The notes under the pieces are model-generated. The model saw nothing but the letters and a program-made list of their open reading frames with translations. It ran no database searches and was not told where the DNA came from. A stretch of DNA of 64,000 nt from Inia geoffrensis (lineage: Eukaryota; Chordata; Mammalia; Artiodactyla; Iniidae): positions 116,948,315 through 117,012,314 of the forward strand of contig CM070900.1 of assembly GCA_036417435.1 (NCBI GenBank), read 5' to 3'. Below, one piece after another: positions 12,299-23,173 of the stretch; position 1 is the first letter of the stretch; every line of letters starts with the position of its first letter. The position numbers were made by a program, and so were the translations under genes.

Positions 12299-12765
12299 AT
12301 ACTTTGGTATTCTAACTTGTTTCAAATAAGGATACCAAGTAAAGGAAGAATAATTAAGGAAGGAGCATCTATTTTGTTTTTATGAATAAATGCACTCATT
12401 GGAATGAGTGGTTACAGAAGTTATGAAAAGTGTCTTTTGTCATTCAGCACAGCTTGATATAATATTGAATTAATCAGTTCTAGTTTACTAAAAGAGACTG
12501 GACTGGATTTTTTCTACTCTGAGTTATGGTTCTACCATGTAATCACAGTATTAGAAAAATCAGCACAATTATTTTTTGCTAAAGTTTTTATTCTCAATAA
12601 TAAATGTAAAGTTTGTACAAGAATCTTCCTTAGAAGCCTATTAAATACAGAGGCACTGGGGTTGGCCTTTGAATTAAAGTGAAGTTGGAAAAAAGTTATA
12701 GATCCCTATGATCTCCTAATGACAAAGGAACCCAATAGGAGTCATATTTTGATGCCATTCTTGTA
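12299..12765. other. No feature recognised
   Basis: AT-rich spacer between two CHR-2 SINEs; nothing assignable. Confidence 0.35.
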
Positions 12766-12783
12766 TCAAACCATATATTTTTA

Positions 12784-13009
12784 TTTATTTTTTTTTGTTT
12801 TTGGTTTTGGTTTTTTTTCGGTACGCGGTCCTCTCACTGCTGTGGCCTCTCCCGTTGCGGAGCACAGGCTCCGGACGCGCAGGTTCAGCAGCCATGGCTC
12901 ACGGGCCCAGCCGCTCCGCGGCACGTGGGATCCTCCCGGACCGGGGCACGAACCCGCGTTCCCTGCATCGGCAGGCGGACTCTCAACCACTGCGCCACCA
13001 GGGAAGCCC
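12784..13009 (-). mobile_element. CHR-2-type SINE, complete
   Basis: Full structure on the minus strand: 'gggcttccctggtggcgcag' head ending at 13009, tRNA-Glu-related body, 'gcgtaccg' 3' block near 12820, then an A/C-rich tail. The TSD tcaaaccatatattttta at 12766-12783 matches 13010-13027 with one mismatch. Confidence 0.95.
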
Positions 13010-13027
13010 TCAAACCGTATATTTTTA

Positions 13028-13350
13028 AATGATATTGCAGTTTTTAGTAAAAAGGAAGGAGTTAGAAAATTTTAACAGGAAAAGGAATAAAGACTGTTCA
13101 ACTACAACACCTGTTAATGGTGGCTAAATACAGTGATATAGTAGAGTTCTATTCAAAGGTGGATATAGGGAGTAAGGATAAAACCCAAGTAAATACATTT
13201 TCTGAAATATAATGATTTTAACCATAAGATAACTGAATTTGTTAGCAAACAAGGTTCTTTCTGAGTTTATTATTCGTAAAACTATGATATTCTTTCCCCC
13301 CAAAATAAGACTGCCTTTGCACTTTACTAAACTATTACATGTGAACTCAA
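13028..13350. other. No feature recognised
   Basis: AT-rich spacer before the CA repeat; no gene or repeat assigned. Confidence 0.35.
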
Positions 13351-13429
13351 GAACACACACACACACACACACATGCACACACACACGCACACGCACACAC
13401 ACACATGCGCGTGCACGCGCACACACACA
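13351..13429. repeat. (CA)n microsatellite, interrupted
   Basis: CA dinucleotide array with several TG/CG interruptions (acatgcac, cacgcac, gcgcgtgcacgcgc). The alternating purine-pyrimidine CG/CA mix has Z-DNA-forming character. Confidence 0.9.
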
Positions 13430-14984
13430 GAATGTCTGCAAATCTGTAAAATCTTTCTTTACTACCTTGACGAGTTCCACTGTAGTCAATTATCTTTATA
13501 AACTAGAACATTATGAGTAGGGAAGCTCCCATATTAGAGTGATGAAACTGTTAATAATTTCATATTGGATGTTATCGCTCTTCCAAGCACATGTATTTCA
13601 TAGCCAATAACACAAAATCAAGAAACGCATCCACATCAAGAACACATTTTGTTGCGATCTTCTAAGAAAGGAGATATTATTTCTTTTCCTGGAATTAATT
13701 TCCTAACTCACAGCTATAGTAACTTCCATTTTCTTTCACCAAACCGAATATAAATTCCGCACATATTATGGATCAGAACATAAGCTTTTCGAAAAGTCTA
13801 TATAAACCAGCTGTTTGCAAGTTTCCTTTTTTGTTTTATTGGTTAGCTGCAAATGGGTTTTTACATGGACCCAGAAATTCAGAGAGAACAACCCTCTGTA
13901 GCCACATCCAGCACACGGTGTGGTATGATAGTGGAAGAAGAGTCCATATTGTTTGCAAGACCAGATTCTTTAAAGCAGATGCACAGTACAATAATCTGAT
14001 AATAAATACCCAAAAGAAGGTGTACATTTTCCCATCTTTGAACACTTTTTTCATTATACAGATCATACAAATACTGTGTGCATTTTTAGATTATCATGAC
14101 CAGTGGATAATGATGCCAGCAGCACTACAGTATTAAAAATATGAAAAAATATTCCCATTGCTTTTACTCTCTGTTTAGGGTTAAAATGTTAGTATCAACT
14201 TGAAAATGCTATATTCTTTGTTACCAGAATATATCTCCATAAGCAACCACTGTTTAAGACACTAAAACATCAGCATATATATATATATATGTTATGTATT
14301 TATATAGAGAAAGTTACATGCCATTTATATCACAAGTTAAACTCATACTTACTGCTTTTGCAAAGGATTTTTGAATTATAATGACAATTTCTTAGTTTAT
14401 ATGCAAGGTGATTTTTTCCCCTGTGCCTGTTCCCAATCTTTATATTCTCTAATCATACAAGCAGAGGTGCATGTGATGCACAATAAAATGTTAGCCATAA
14501 AATCTGAAATAATTCTTAGATCTTGATAATACTGTAGTTTAACACAAAAGCAACGCATTCAGCCTTTTCCATTCCCTGAAAACCACAAACCCCTATTAGC
14601 CCTCTCATTACACCTACAGGAAACAAGGTTGGTGATTTTAAAGAAGTAGCCCAAAATTCTAATAACATAATTGGAGGGATTCCAATTGAATCCTTGAAAA
14701 CAGTAAAAACAAACAAACAAACAAACAAAAAACACTGTTTTTCCTTACTGAAAAAGAGTAAGGAACTTAATTTCTACAAAGTAAGTCTCTTGGCTAATCA
14801 TTAAACAAAAACTTAACATAGATTAGAAAACAAATAAATGAGTAAATAACCACAGCAGCCGTGCACTTTATACCTATCAACCTGGAGTCAGATAACCTGA
14901 ATATGGGTTCCAGGTGGAGAAGAGGAGAAAAAGGAGTTTATGGATGTTGATTGTCTGTGCTCTGCTCTCTCCTAGGCGTTTGTA
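13430..14984. other. No gene recognised; short simple repeats only
   Basis: AT-rich. Contains a short (TA)n at about 14276-14291 and an (AAAC)n run at about 14709-14732. A 122-codon frame at 13768-14136 has overlapping frames on the other strand and no protein-family motif, so I do not call it. Confidence 0.4.
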
Positions 14985-15115
14985 CATCTCATCTCACATC
15001 TCTATAAGGCAGACACTATGTGTTCCATTCAACAGTCATGCAAATGGAGGCTCAGTGATTTGATGTAACTTGCTCCTAAGTGACAGTGCTAGGACGGGCA
15101 CCTGAATTTGCAGGC
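14985..15115 (-). mobile_element. MIR SINE fragment
   Basis: On the plus strand it reads as reverse-complement MIR: 'catctctataaggcagacactatg', a degraded 'atgcaaatggaggctcagtgatttg', 'acttgctcctaagtgacagtgctaggac'. This corresponds to the MIR 'gaggaaactgaggctcagagaggtta' and 'cagagctgggat' parts. Confidence 0.6.
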
Positions 15116-15932
15116 AAGATCCATCCTTGGTACATTACAATATACTTAAAATTGAACTTTTTGTATATTTTGTTTCCTTAGGTATGGAAGAGGGACAGGA
15201 ATGCTGCATTACCTGTCTCCTAAGGTATTTTAAGGATCAAATGCAACATGCAACAACTTTCAAAACGCTGTGGAGCTCTACAGAAATAAGAATGAGCGGA
15301 ATAAACAGCTAGGTTTAATTAGCAATAAAAGCCACAACTCACATGCCACAGCACTTCCTTCTCCCTTTACTTTTTCCATTTGTTCTTCTAACACCTCTCC
15401 TCTGATTCGCCACTTCCCTCCATGGTGAAAATCCTTCTTTTTGGCAACTTAAATTTGCCCACTAGGAATACTGAGCTTGGACCCTAGAATGTACCATTTT
15501 TCTCTCTTCCTGTTTAGTCTTCAACTCACTGTGATAGGGCTTTGCCCCGCCCGCCGCCCCCCAACTCTACTGAAACCCTCAGTTTCTACACAAGCGCATT
15601 TGGTGCCTTTGTCCCAGTTAGGAAAAATGCATCCCCTCCTCTGGGGGATGATTTCATGAGCAGAAGGAAGGCTGGTATCCTTGTTCAGTCAACAACTTGT
15701 ACAACTATCTTTGGCCAATGAATACTGCTTTGGCAAGGTCATCAATTACCTCTTACTGGCGAAATCCAATGGACACGTTTCAAACTTCATCTTACTGAAG
15801 TTCTTTGTGACACTTGACACTGTGGAGAATTCCCTCCCAGAACCAATCCCCCAAGTGAAGCTGATACCAATGTTTCCTGATTTTCATCCTAAAGTTCTGG
15901 CAGTTGCTTAGTCTTCTTCACGGGCTCTTTTT
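15116..15932. other. No feature recognised
   Basis: Mixed-composition DNA with small pyrimidine-rich patches. Frames of 60-76 codons at 15477-15911 show no recognisable family. Confidence 0.4.
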
Positions 15933-15940
15933 TTCTAGCT

Positions 15941-16176
15941 CAGTGGTACCAGACCTTTTTGGCACCAGGGGCCAGTTTTGTAGAAGGTAATTTTTCCAGG
16001 GCTGGGGTAGGAGACGGGGGGATGATTCAGGCAGTAATGCGAGCAATGGGGAGAGGCAGATGAAGCTTTGCCGGCTCACCTGCCGCTCACCTCCGCCACT
16101 CACCTCCTGCTGTGCGGCCTCGCTCCTAACAGGCCATGGACTGGTAGCATCGGTGGCCTGGGGACTGGGACCCCTG
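15941..16176. mobile_element. hAT-type MITE with imperfect TIRs and 8-bp TSD
   Basis: The left end cagtggtaccagacctttt and the reverse complement of the right end (caggggtcccagtcccca) form degraded terminal inverted repeats of the pattern 'CAGGGGTCCCCAACC'. The interior carries 'ttggcaccaggggccagtttt', 'gcagtaatgcgagcaatggggag' and 'aacaggccatggactggtag', a well-known mammalian hAT non-autonomous layout. Flanking 8-mers ttctagct (15933-15940) and ctctagct (16177-16184) differ at one base, as expected for an old hAT TSD. The family name is not certain. Confidence 0.85.
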
Positions 16177-16184
16177 CTCTAGCT

Positions 16185-16579
16185 GCTTCTAGGTTCTCTC
16201 TGTCTTGAGCCTCTTGTTTCTCACTCCATGTCAATAATGAGCTATCAAAAGGTGACACTATGTGGGGTTTGGGCTAAGTTTTGCAGCAGGCTGTAATCTT
16301 TGGATGCAAGGAACCACCCAAACCCGACCCTTGGTGGAAGAGTCGGCGTGCTCTGAAACAAGGCATTGGTGTCACTCCCATTTACATGGTTCACCCCACC
16401 TCCCTTGTATCACTCCACCCAGTAGGGTCCTAGAGGATGTCCTATGGCCATAGTGTGGGGAGAACTAGTGGTGACCAGGAGCATCCCATTCATCTTCATA
16501 ACCAGCACTTGTCACAAGGCCTGGTACACAATAGGTAAGGGGAAAGTTTCATTGACCTGAATGAATGATTCTAGCCATA
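16185..16579. other. No feature recognised
   Basis: Unassigned; a 63-codon frame at 16262-16453 lacks known motifs. The end near 16490-16560 looks faintly like a MIR or L2 tail ('aaggcctggtacacaataggt'). Confidence 0.35.
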
Positions 16580-16720
16580 CCACTGGGAGGTGCTGAGTGA
16601 CCTAGGAAAGGCCACTTCAAACCCTCTGGATTTCAGATTCCTCACGTGTAAGATGGAGAAAATAGTAATAACAATGCTTTCCTGGGGTGTGTGACTTTGA
16701 GAATGAACAAATATTTTTGA
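16580..16720 (+). mobile_element. MIR SINE fragment
   Basis: MIR order in sense: a 'gtgacctaggaaaggccacttc' block, then 'ctctggatttcagattcctcacgtgtaagatggagaaaatagtaata', matching 'ctctgtgcctcagtttcctcatctgtaaaatggggataataata'. Confidence 0.75.
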
Positions 16721-17149
16721 ACTTTGAATTGTTATACAAATGGAAAGGTTACAAGATTGGGAAATTGCCTCTGTTTTGTTTGTTAACAAACGTGCCTAGA
16801 GTGTAATCATTTAATGAGTAGAAGAAAAGATTCAATTTTCTCATCGACAATTTTTTGTTCAATAAAGTGGATAACCTAAATGGTAGGCATTCATATTATT
16901 TTCTGTGGAATTCAATTAAATTACTTTCATCTTGAATCAAACAATGATAACCTTTTAACAATTCTGTTTCCTGAATTCATCCTGAGGTTGAAACATGTAC
17001 TCACCTTTGCCCTGTCATTTCCCTGAGTGGCACATGAACTTGTGGCTTCTGCTCTCACCTCTGTGCTGCTGACTGCACCTATTGCCATCTGGCTTTTGTT
17101 CCCACGAATTCTCGAAATTGTTCTCATCAAGGTGACCAAAACATCCTTT
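16721..17149. other. No feature recognised
   Basis: AT-rich, ending in possible far 5'-ward L2-like sequence that I could not align securely. Confidence 0.35.
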
Positions 17150-18010
17150 CTGCTAAATCCAGTGGACACCTTGAGGCTGCACCTTCCTTGACCATCTTAG
17201 CAGCATCTGACGCAGTTGACAGGCCCCCTTCATTGATCTTTTGCTTAGCCTGGCGTCTGTGATGTTGCACTCTCCTGACTTTCCTTCACATTTAAAAAAA
17301 TTTCCCCTGATTCCTTTTCTGCATTAGTTTTCTCTTGGGGTTATGTCCTGGATTTGTTGGTTTTCACTCTGCATCCATTACCCATGCAGTCTCATGCATT
17401 TTTAGACTCTTACTTATGATCTACATTGGCTATTCTCAAATCTCTTCTCCAGTCCAGACCAGTCTTCAGAGTTTCACAACGAAATAACTGTCTTCTCGAC
17501 AAAGCCAGTTGTCCACAGACAGTTTAAGCTCAACATGTTCAAAATTGAGCCCTGAATTCCTGGTGTAATGAATGGGCTCATGTAGAAGTTCAGGTTCCCT
17601 GCAGGGAGAAGACACCAGCTTAAGTGTCTTCTCAGCAGAAGGAACATAATTCAGAGTGGCTGCACATGCCATTCCTCCCACCCAGAATCCTTCCTCCATG
17701 CCCCATCCCCTGGTACCCTGCCATGTTTGTTCAGTTCATTCCTACTAATCTGAAAGTTTCTAATTTCGATGTAACCTAGTCCTGGAAAATGTCCCTGACC
17801 CTCAAAATCTGAGTAAAGTGCCTTTCCTATGTGTTTTGTCAGAAATCAGTCATTGATACTTTTCCATTATAGATGTTTGTCACATTTATTGTGATCATAA
17901 GCATTTCTGTCTCCCTCATTAGGTTTTAAGCTCCCTGAAAGCTGGGACCGAATCTGTTGTGCTTGTCTCTGCAACCACAACTCCTAACACGGTGCCTGGA
18001 GTGGGCAGTT
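17150..18010 (+). mobile_element. L2 LINE fragment
   Basis: Sense-strand L2 landmarks are present: 'agcagcatctgacgcagttgacaggccccc' and 'ctggcgtctgtgatgttgcactctcctgactttcc' (the RT region written as D-x-V-D-x and L-W-F), later 'ttgtcacatttattgtgatc', 'aggttttaagctccctgaaagctgggacc' and 'cctaacacggtgcctgg'. Internal gaps remove much of the middle. No functional frame. Confidence 0.7.
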
Positions 18011-18089
18011 CTCAGGAAAACGGCATGGACTAAGTACTCAACCAAAAGACATCCTCTATACACTCCTGAACTCTACCCAGGCTGCTATT

Positions 18090-18262
18090 GTATAGCCTAA
18101 AATACTTTTTTGCATTTATTTTTTTATATATCTTTCTAATGGACTGTAAGCAGTTTGAGGGCAGAGGCTACAACTGATTCATATTTTTATGTCCCAGGGC
18201 CTAGGACAGCACCTAAGACAAATGAGTGCTCAGTGAAATGTTCATTTACTGTATGAATAAAA
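18090..18262 (+). mobile_element. L2/MIR-type 3' tail fragment
   Basis: The order 'ggactgtaagcagtttgagggcagaggcta', 'atgtcccagggcctaggacagcacc', 'gagtgctcagtgaaatg' matches the common L2 3' end. A second tail so close to the one ending at 18010 means either two insertions or a duplicated terminus. Confidence 0.6.
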
Positions 18263-18353
18263 TGATAGAGGGGAAAAGAACTGGAGTAATCATCTAGCCC
18301 ATTATCCTTCCGTGTGTTCCAAGGAGCACGAATCCTATAAGACATTTTACATG

Positions 18354-18415
18354 AGGGGTTTCCAAAAGTTTTCTGTAAAGAGCCAGATAGTATTTCAGGC
18401 ATTGTAGGCCCTCCG
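18354..18415. mobile_element. Possible short hAT-derived fragment
   Basis: 'ttttctgtaaagagccagatagtatttcaggcattgtaggcc' matches the terminal part of a common mammalian hAT non-autonomous family ('ctgtaaagggccagatagtaaatattttaggc'). Only one end is present. Confidence 0.55.
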
Positions 18416-18444
18416 TTGTTTATTTTTTTCTAAATCCCTAACTT

Positions 18445-18545
18445 CGTAGAGGAAACCAGACCCAAGGAAGAAAAATAATTTTCCCAAGGTCACAAAACTG
18501 TTCATTTCAGAAGCAGCAGTGAATCTCCAAATTCCAAACTCTCAC
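18445..18545 (-). mobile_element. MIR SINE fragment
   Basis: Reverse-complement MIR: 'agaggaaaccagacccaagg', 'ttttcccaaggtcacaaaactg', 'agcagtgaatctccaaattcc'. Confidence 0.65.
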
Positions 18546-19766
18546 GGCAATGTTTATCCATATGAAAACTTTCACCTTCTTTATAGATGTCCCACTTCCC
18601 CTACAATGGCGAACCTCAAAACCTCCTATGAAGACATGCTCAGTCCTTATCTGTGCCCTGCAGGCTGCCATCTAGATTTTATTCCCAGTTGCAACTACTG
18701 CTTTTCTGTCTAGCTAGAGGAAGTCAAATGACTACTTGACTGTTGAACTGATTATTTGCTCATTTATTAATTTTTTCTTTTAACAGAAGTATTTAGCTGG
18801 CACTAACAAACCAAATTGCCATCTCATATTTGTTAAATATTCATTAAATCTCCACATATTACTATGCCATTTCGTTTTAAAGAAATGTTAGAAATCTTTG
18901 ATAGCAATATTATCATCTTGCTGTAGACAAGTGTGTATTACTGTTTTAGATCCTGACAACCTGGGCCAAGGTGACCGTGTTCAGTTCCTAGTGGGGAAAT
19001 GTATCTATTTTCTTGGCAAGGATGTAAGAATGCACAATGGAGAAGGATTCTAATTTTTTGGACTGAGAACAACTTAGTCTCCTAGCTACTCGTGACTTTC
19101 TCCAGAGGTGTCTGTGGTATTTGATTCTGTTCCCAGCTATCAGCAATGGATTAAACAAATGAAGTAATAACATTAGGATTAAGTGACTTTTCACTGAGTT
19201 AAATTCTCTGTAAAACATTACATTACAAATTTCACTTTAGACATGTTGTCAAGTATTTTTTGAAAGGACAGAAGGAAATATGTGCCACTTGGTGTTTTTC
19301 TAGCTTCCTAATCTTTTCTTTGCTCCTTACATTACCCACTTAAGTGTATCCTGACCCTACTTACCCTCCCCACCTAGCAAACTCAGAGCCCCAAAGCCTT
19401 CTTGGCATCCTCCCCAGCGATGTTGAAGGCTGCTTCAGGGTAAGTTCTATGGGGACTGGGTGGTCCTGCAGTGAAAGAAGAAGGAAGGGTCACTCCCTTC
19501 AACCTCTCCAACAAATTGCTGTGCTTGCCACACCCGGGCCAGAACCCACTGTCAGAGTGCATTCATTTCTTTCCTTGCCTACCCAGAGCTACTGCCTCAG
19601 TTCCAAAAAGTTAAGTTTTTTTTTTTTTGAAATGGAGATGAAATGTACAAGTTATAGCTGACCTCTGAAGTTTTGCTTTTCCCATTGCTGCTAAATTTTT
19701 AAAAATAAGGTAGATGTAGTTTTATTTCCATCTGTTTTTAATTTTAGGAGAGGTAAATTGTGTGCT
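18546..19766. other. No gene recognised
   Basis: AT-rich. A 105-codon frame at 19344-19661 ends in a poly-T-encoded Phe run and has no family similarity. Confidence 0.4.
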
Positions 19767-19792
19767 TATCTATCTATCTATATCTATCTATC
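19767..19792. repeat. Short (TATC)n tetranucleotide repeat
   Basis: About six TATC/TCTA units with one TA interruption; a potential short-tandem-repeat marker. Confidence 0.85.
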
Positions 19793-19799
19793 TTCTTAT

Positions 19800-20040
19800 G
19801 GTTAACAAGAGGTGAGATCCAGAGTCAAATTCCTTAAGTTTAACTTCTTACCCCAGCACCTTCTGGCTCCATGATTTTAAACAGGTTATTCAACTTCACT
19901 TCTCAGTTATCTCATCCTTAAAATGGGGATAATATTAATGCCTTACATCTAGGGTTGTTATAGGATTAAATGAGATAATACTCACAGAATGCTTGGACCA
20001 GCATGTAATTTGTAGTAGTAAGTGTTAGTTATTTTTATTA
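19800..20040 (+). mobile_element. MIR SINE, nearly full length
   Basis: Sense MIR: 'gagatccagagtcaaattcc', 'cttctggctccatgattttaaacaggttattcaact', 'tcagttatctcatccttaaaatggggataat', 'agggttgttataggattaaatgag', 'tgttagttatttttattatt'. All MIR segments occur in order. Confidence 0.85.
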
Positions 20041-20585
20041 TTGTTATTATTATGATTACTGGTACTTTATTATTATGTAAGAAGTAAGTTCTGTGTCTAT
20101 TGTGAAACAAAGAAGAAGATAAATTCTAGCAGAAGCAAAGGGAACAGTAGTAGGAAGAAAAAGGTAGATATGTCTAAGTCACCAGGAAGTAAACAAAAGG
20201 AAAAAGATATAGACCACTTTTTTTTTTTTTTTTTCTCCAATCAAACCACAAGAGACTGTAGCACATCCTTCAACCAAGCCCCATCTTCGGTTTTCCCACA
20301 CAAGGGGATTAGATTCTGTAGATGGAGAATACTCAGTTGAGGAATTCTATGGTTAAGAAGGTTTCTGAGGACTAATTTAGTTAACTCACTATTATGCTTA
20401 ACATTATTTCTATGGGGAAATGCTTTCCAGATTATAAACAAACCAAATTAGAAAAAAACTTTTGAAATGAGACCCACCAGTAAACTAGTACAGCCAATAA
20501 AATACATTTCTAGTTGAGAAGTAGAAAGGAACGTTGGTGCCGTTTAGATGGTTGTGGTCTTGTCACCATCATGCTAGATGTTTTT
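20041..20585. other. No feature recognised
   Basis: AT-rich with a 16-17 nt T run near 20218-20234. No gene seen. Confidence 0.35.
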
Positions 20586-20598
20586 TTCAGCTTTTTTT

Positions 20599-20808
20599 TT
20601 TTTTTTTTTTTTTGCGGTACGCGGGCCTCTCACCGTTGTGGCCTCTCCAGTTGCGGAGCACAGACTCCGGACGCGCAGGCTCAGTGGCCATGGCTCACGG
20701 GCCCAGCCGCTCCGCGGCATGTGGGATCTTCCCAGACCAGGGCACGAACCTGCGTCCCCTGCATCGGCAGGCAGACTCTCAACCACTGTGCCACCAGGGA
20801 AGCCCTTC
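20599..20808 (-). mobile_element. CHR-2-type SINE, complete
   Basis: Minus-strand copy with a long T run (A-tail) at the left, the 'gcggtacgcgggcctctcac' 3' block, body, and head ending 'ccaccagggaagccc'. TSD ttcagcttttttt at 20586-20598 and 20809-20821. The T-rich left TSD runs into the tail, so the left boundary is uncertain by several bases. Confidence 0.93.
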
Positions 20809-20821
20809 TTCAGCTTTTTTT

Positions 20822-21587
20822 ATAAAAAGGAAATCAACATGAATTTTAGAATGTTAATTCAATTTCAAACAAGTGTAGAAATAATGTCTTGCTAAAAATT
20901 TGTAATTGAAATATTCATTATATTTGTCTTTCTAATGGAATAATAAAAACTTTAAACTTTTATTCAAATGAAAATTCTTAAAGTATATAATGAATTTGTC
21001 ATTATAATGAAAATCAAGAAATATTTCCAATTTTAAAGACACGAGAAAAGGAGCAAAATCAAAATGATGATTATCAATCTTTGCAGAATGATCTGAGGAA
21101 ATAATTATTCCAAAAGTGTACAGTTGCTGCTGACAGTGAGTGCTGTACAATGTACATGTACAATGTTCTTCTTAATTTTTTTTCAAATTTTACTTTTAGA
21201 AAAATTATAAGTTAACTTTTCTTGGTTAATATATCTTGATATTTACATGATAGAAAAATAATATACTTAAGGAAAGATTTAGTTGAGATTTCAAAAGTTC
21301 AATCTTTTCAATTATTTTCAAGTTTATGCAGATAATAATAAAATACTATAGAACATTGGGGTAGACTATCTTTTTTTAAGCTAATAGTAGCTCATGAGGT
21401 GTCTCAATCTTTTTTTTCTTTTGTATTGAAATTTGTTAATCATATTCCGTTGGGTAGATGCAGATGGGATGGAATAGATTGTGTTTCTAGAATGGGAACA
21501 CTACATCTACAAACAGCAAGGCCATTATAGCAGAATCACCTTTCGAGATACAATCCCTGAGTTACACTTTGCCAAGGGCTCATCTAG
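20822..21587. other. No feature recognised
   Basis: Strongly AT-rich DNA, no gene and no assignable repeat. Confidence 0.4.
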
Positions 21588-22290
21588 TGTGGTAGTCAGC
21601 CCCCAAGATGGCCATGAATGATCCTTGTCTCTTGGTATTTAAGCCCTTATGTTAATTCCTTACATAATGAATAGAGTTAACTCGTGTAGCAAGTAGGATA
21701 CAGGCATACCTCAGAGACATTGCAGGTTTGGTTCCAGCAAATAAAGGAACCACCTAATATTGCAGGTTTATTCCACTGCAATAAAGTAAATATATCAATA
21801 AAGTGAGTCACACAAATTTTTTGGTTTTCCAGTGCATATAAAAGTTATATACTATATTGTAGTCTATTAAGTGTGCGGTAGCATCTAAAAGAACGATGTG
21901 TATAATTTACAAATACTTTATTGCTAAAAAATGCTAACCATCGTCTGGCGATGCAGGATTGCCACAAACCTTCAATTTGTAAAAACAATATCTGTGAAGT
22001 GCAATAAAGCAAAGCACAGTAAAATGAGGTATGCCTGTACTGTGGAAATGGCAGAATGTAACTTCTGAGTCAACGTCAGAAATATTGAAGCTTCTATCCT
22101 GCTCTCTTGTATCACTTGCTCTAGAAGAAGTTAGCTGTTATGTTGTGCAGACATTCAAGCAGCACTGTGATGAGATCCATGTTCCAAGGCACTCCTCACA
22201 CTTGAAGGACCCCGAGCCAGAACCACTTCTGAATTCCTGCTAAGTTTGAGGAAATTTGTTATGCAGCAAAAGATACCTAATATCCTCTAT
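21588..22290 (+). mobile_element. Old LTR-like interspersed repeat, split by a Tigger MITE
   Basis: The outer halves read as one older repeat. Left: 'tgtggtagtcagcccccaagatggcc' to 'gtagcaagtaggata'. Right: from 'ctgtggaaatggcag' through 'gttatgttgtgcagacattcaagcagcactgtgatgagatcc', 'gaccccgagccagaacc' and 'aaatttgttatgcagcaaaagataccta'. The right half resembles the 3' portion of a mammalian LTR-class repeat (MLT/ERVL type). No coding region is present. The class is an inference and the name is not secure. Confidence 0.5.
21701..22037. mobile_element. Tigger1-derived MITE (337 bp) with perfect-looking TIRs and TA target
   Basis: The left end caggcatacctc and right end gaggtatgcctg are inverted complements, flanked by TA at 21699-21700 and 22038-22039. 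The interior joins about 240 bp of the Tigger1 left end ('ataaagtgagtcacacaaattttttggtttt', 'tgctaaccatcg') to the right terminal 90 bp ('gcaggattgccacaaaccttcaatttgt'). The whole transposase region is absent. The full-size relative lies at 46675-49086. Confidence 0.95.
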
Positions 22291-22304
22291 CTTCAAAACA
22301 CCTG

Positions 22305-22437
22305 TGGGAATTCCCTGGCAGTCCAGTGGTTAGGACTTCACACTCTTACTGCCAAGCGCCTAGGTTTGATCCCCGGTTGGGGAACTAGGGTCCACATGCC
22401 GTACAGCATAGCCAAAAACAAAACAAAAACAAACAAA
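22305..22437 (+). mobile_element. CHR-1 / Bov-tA-like tRNA-derived SINE
   Basis: Starts 'tgggaattccctggcagtccagtggttaggac', a tRNA-Glu-like head, with a B-box-like 'ggtttgatccccggttggggaac'. Ends 'acagcatagccaaaaacaaaac' and an A/C-rich tail. TSD caaaacacctg (22294-22304) and caaaacatctg (22438-22448), one mismatch. It is shorter and older-looking than the CHR-2 copies. Confidence 0.9.
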
Positions 22438-22448
22438 CAAAACATCTG

Positions 22449-22955
22449 AATTGTGGCCTGACTTTGGCCATGGTTTCTTCTGGCTACTATTCATACAATT
22501 AATAACATCTTTCAGGTTGCAGTGATGCTTATCCTTCGTCATGTCAAATGTCTTCCACCAGTCTCTACATGTTGCCCTTTAGCCTCTATTTCCTCCATTT
22601 CCTTGAAAGTTTACATTTTAACATCTAGCCTGTTAGGGAGTTTAGGCGAAACCTCCAGAACAACCATTTCCAACATTTGGTTTGTCATAATTAGTCAAAA
22701 TTCTTCACCAGAAATAAAGGCAGAACTAAAAACAACTAAGGGAGATACCATTAAAGAAAACACAGAATGGCATGTGGAATGTTCACTGGCTGAAAGCTTA
22801 AAATGGCACTCATCATGTGTATTGGCTGACTGGTGGTGAGAAAAGACTATATATTTTTTAATATTTATATTATATTTGTATCAGTGAGAATAGGTTAGAT
22901 TTTGCTGTCATATAAACAATTTGCAAATCTCAGAGATTTTATAAAACACAGATTC
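22449..22955. other. No feature recognised
   Basis: Spacer of mixed composition; a 105-codon frame at 22522-22839 shows no known motif and no splice context. Confidence 0.35.
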
Positions 22956-23139
22956 TTTTTTTTTTTTTTTTATACTGCAGGTTCTTATTAGTCACCAATT
23001 TTATACACATCAGTGTATAAATGTCAATCCCAATTGCCCCATTCATCACACCACCATCCCCACCCCACCCCCGCCGCTTTCCCCCCTTGGTGTCCATACA
23101 TTTTTTCTCTACATCTGTGTCTCAATTTCTGCCCTGCAA
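22956..23139 (-). mobile_element. L1 3'-end fragment
   Basis: After a T run it reads 'tatactgcaggttcttattag', 'ttttatacacatcagtgtata', 'ccccattcatcacaccacc' and 'tctacatctgtgtctcaatttctgccctgcaa'. This is an L1 3'-UTR type shared with the fragment at 45322-45446. No TSD could be identified. It abuts the insertion site of the full-length L1. Confidence 0.8.
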
Positions 23140-23159
23140 TTAATTATTATTAATAACGA

Positions 23160-23173
23160 TGAGATTATTTCTT
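23160..23173. repeat. Target-site duplication, left copy, of full-length L1
   Basis: tgagattatttctt here matches tgagattacttctt at 29928-29941 with one mismatch. It brackets the 6.75-kb L1. Confidence 0.88.

Noticed and set aside
12906..13009. tRNA gene candidate
   Set aside because: The A/B-box-like sequence belongs to the tRNA-derived head of a CHR-2 SINE and cannot form a full cloverleaf with intact stems.
13124..13520. Frames rich in Val-Cys or Thr-His repeats
   Set aside because: Translation of the CA microsatellite at 13351-13429.
13768..14136. 122-codon open frame as a possible small gene
   Set aside because: No motif, biased AT-rich codon use, overlapping frames on the opposite strand and no splice or promoter context.
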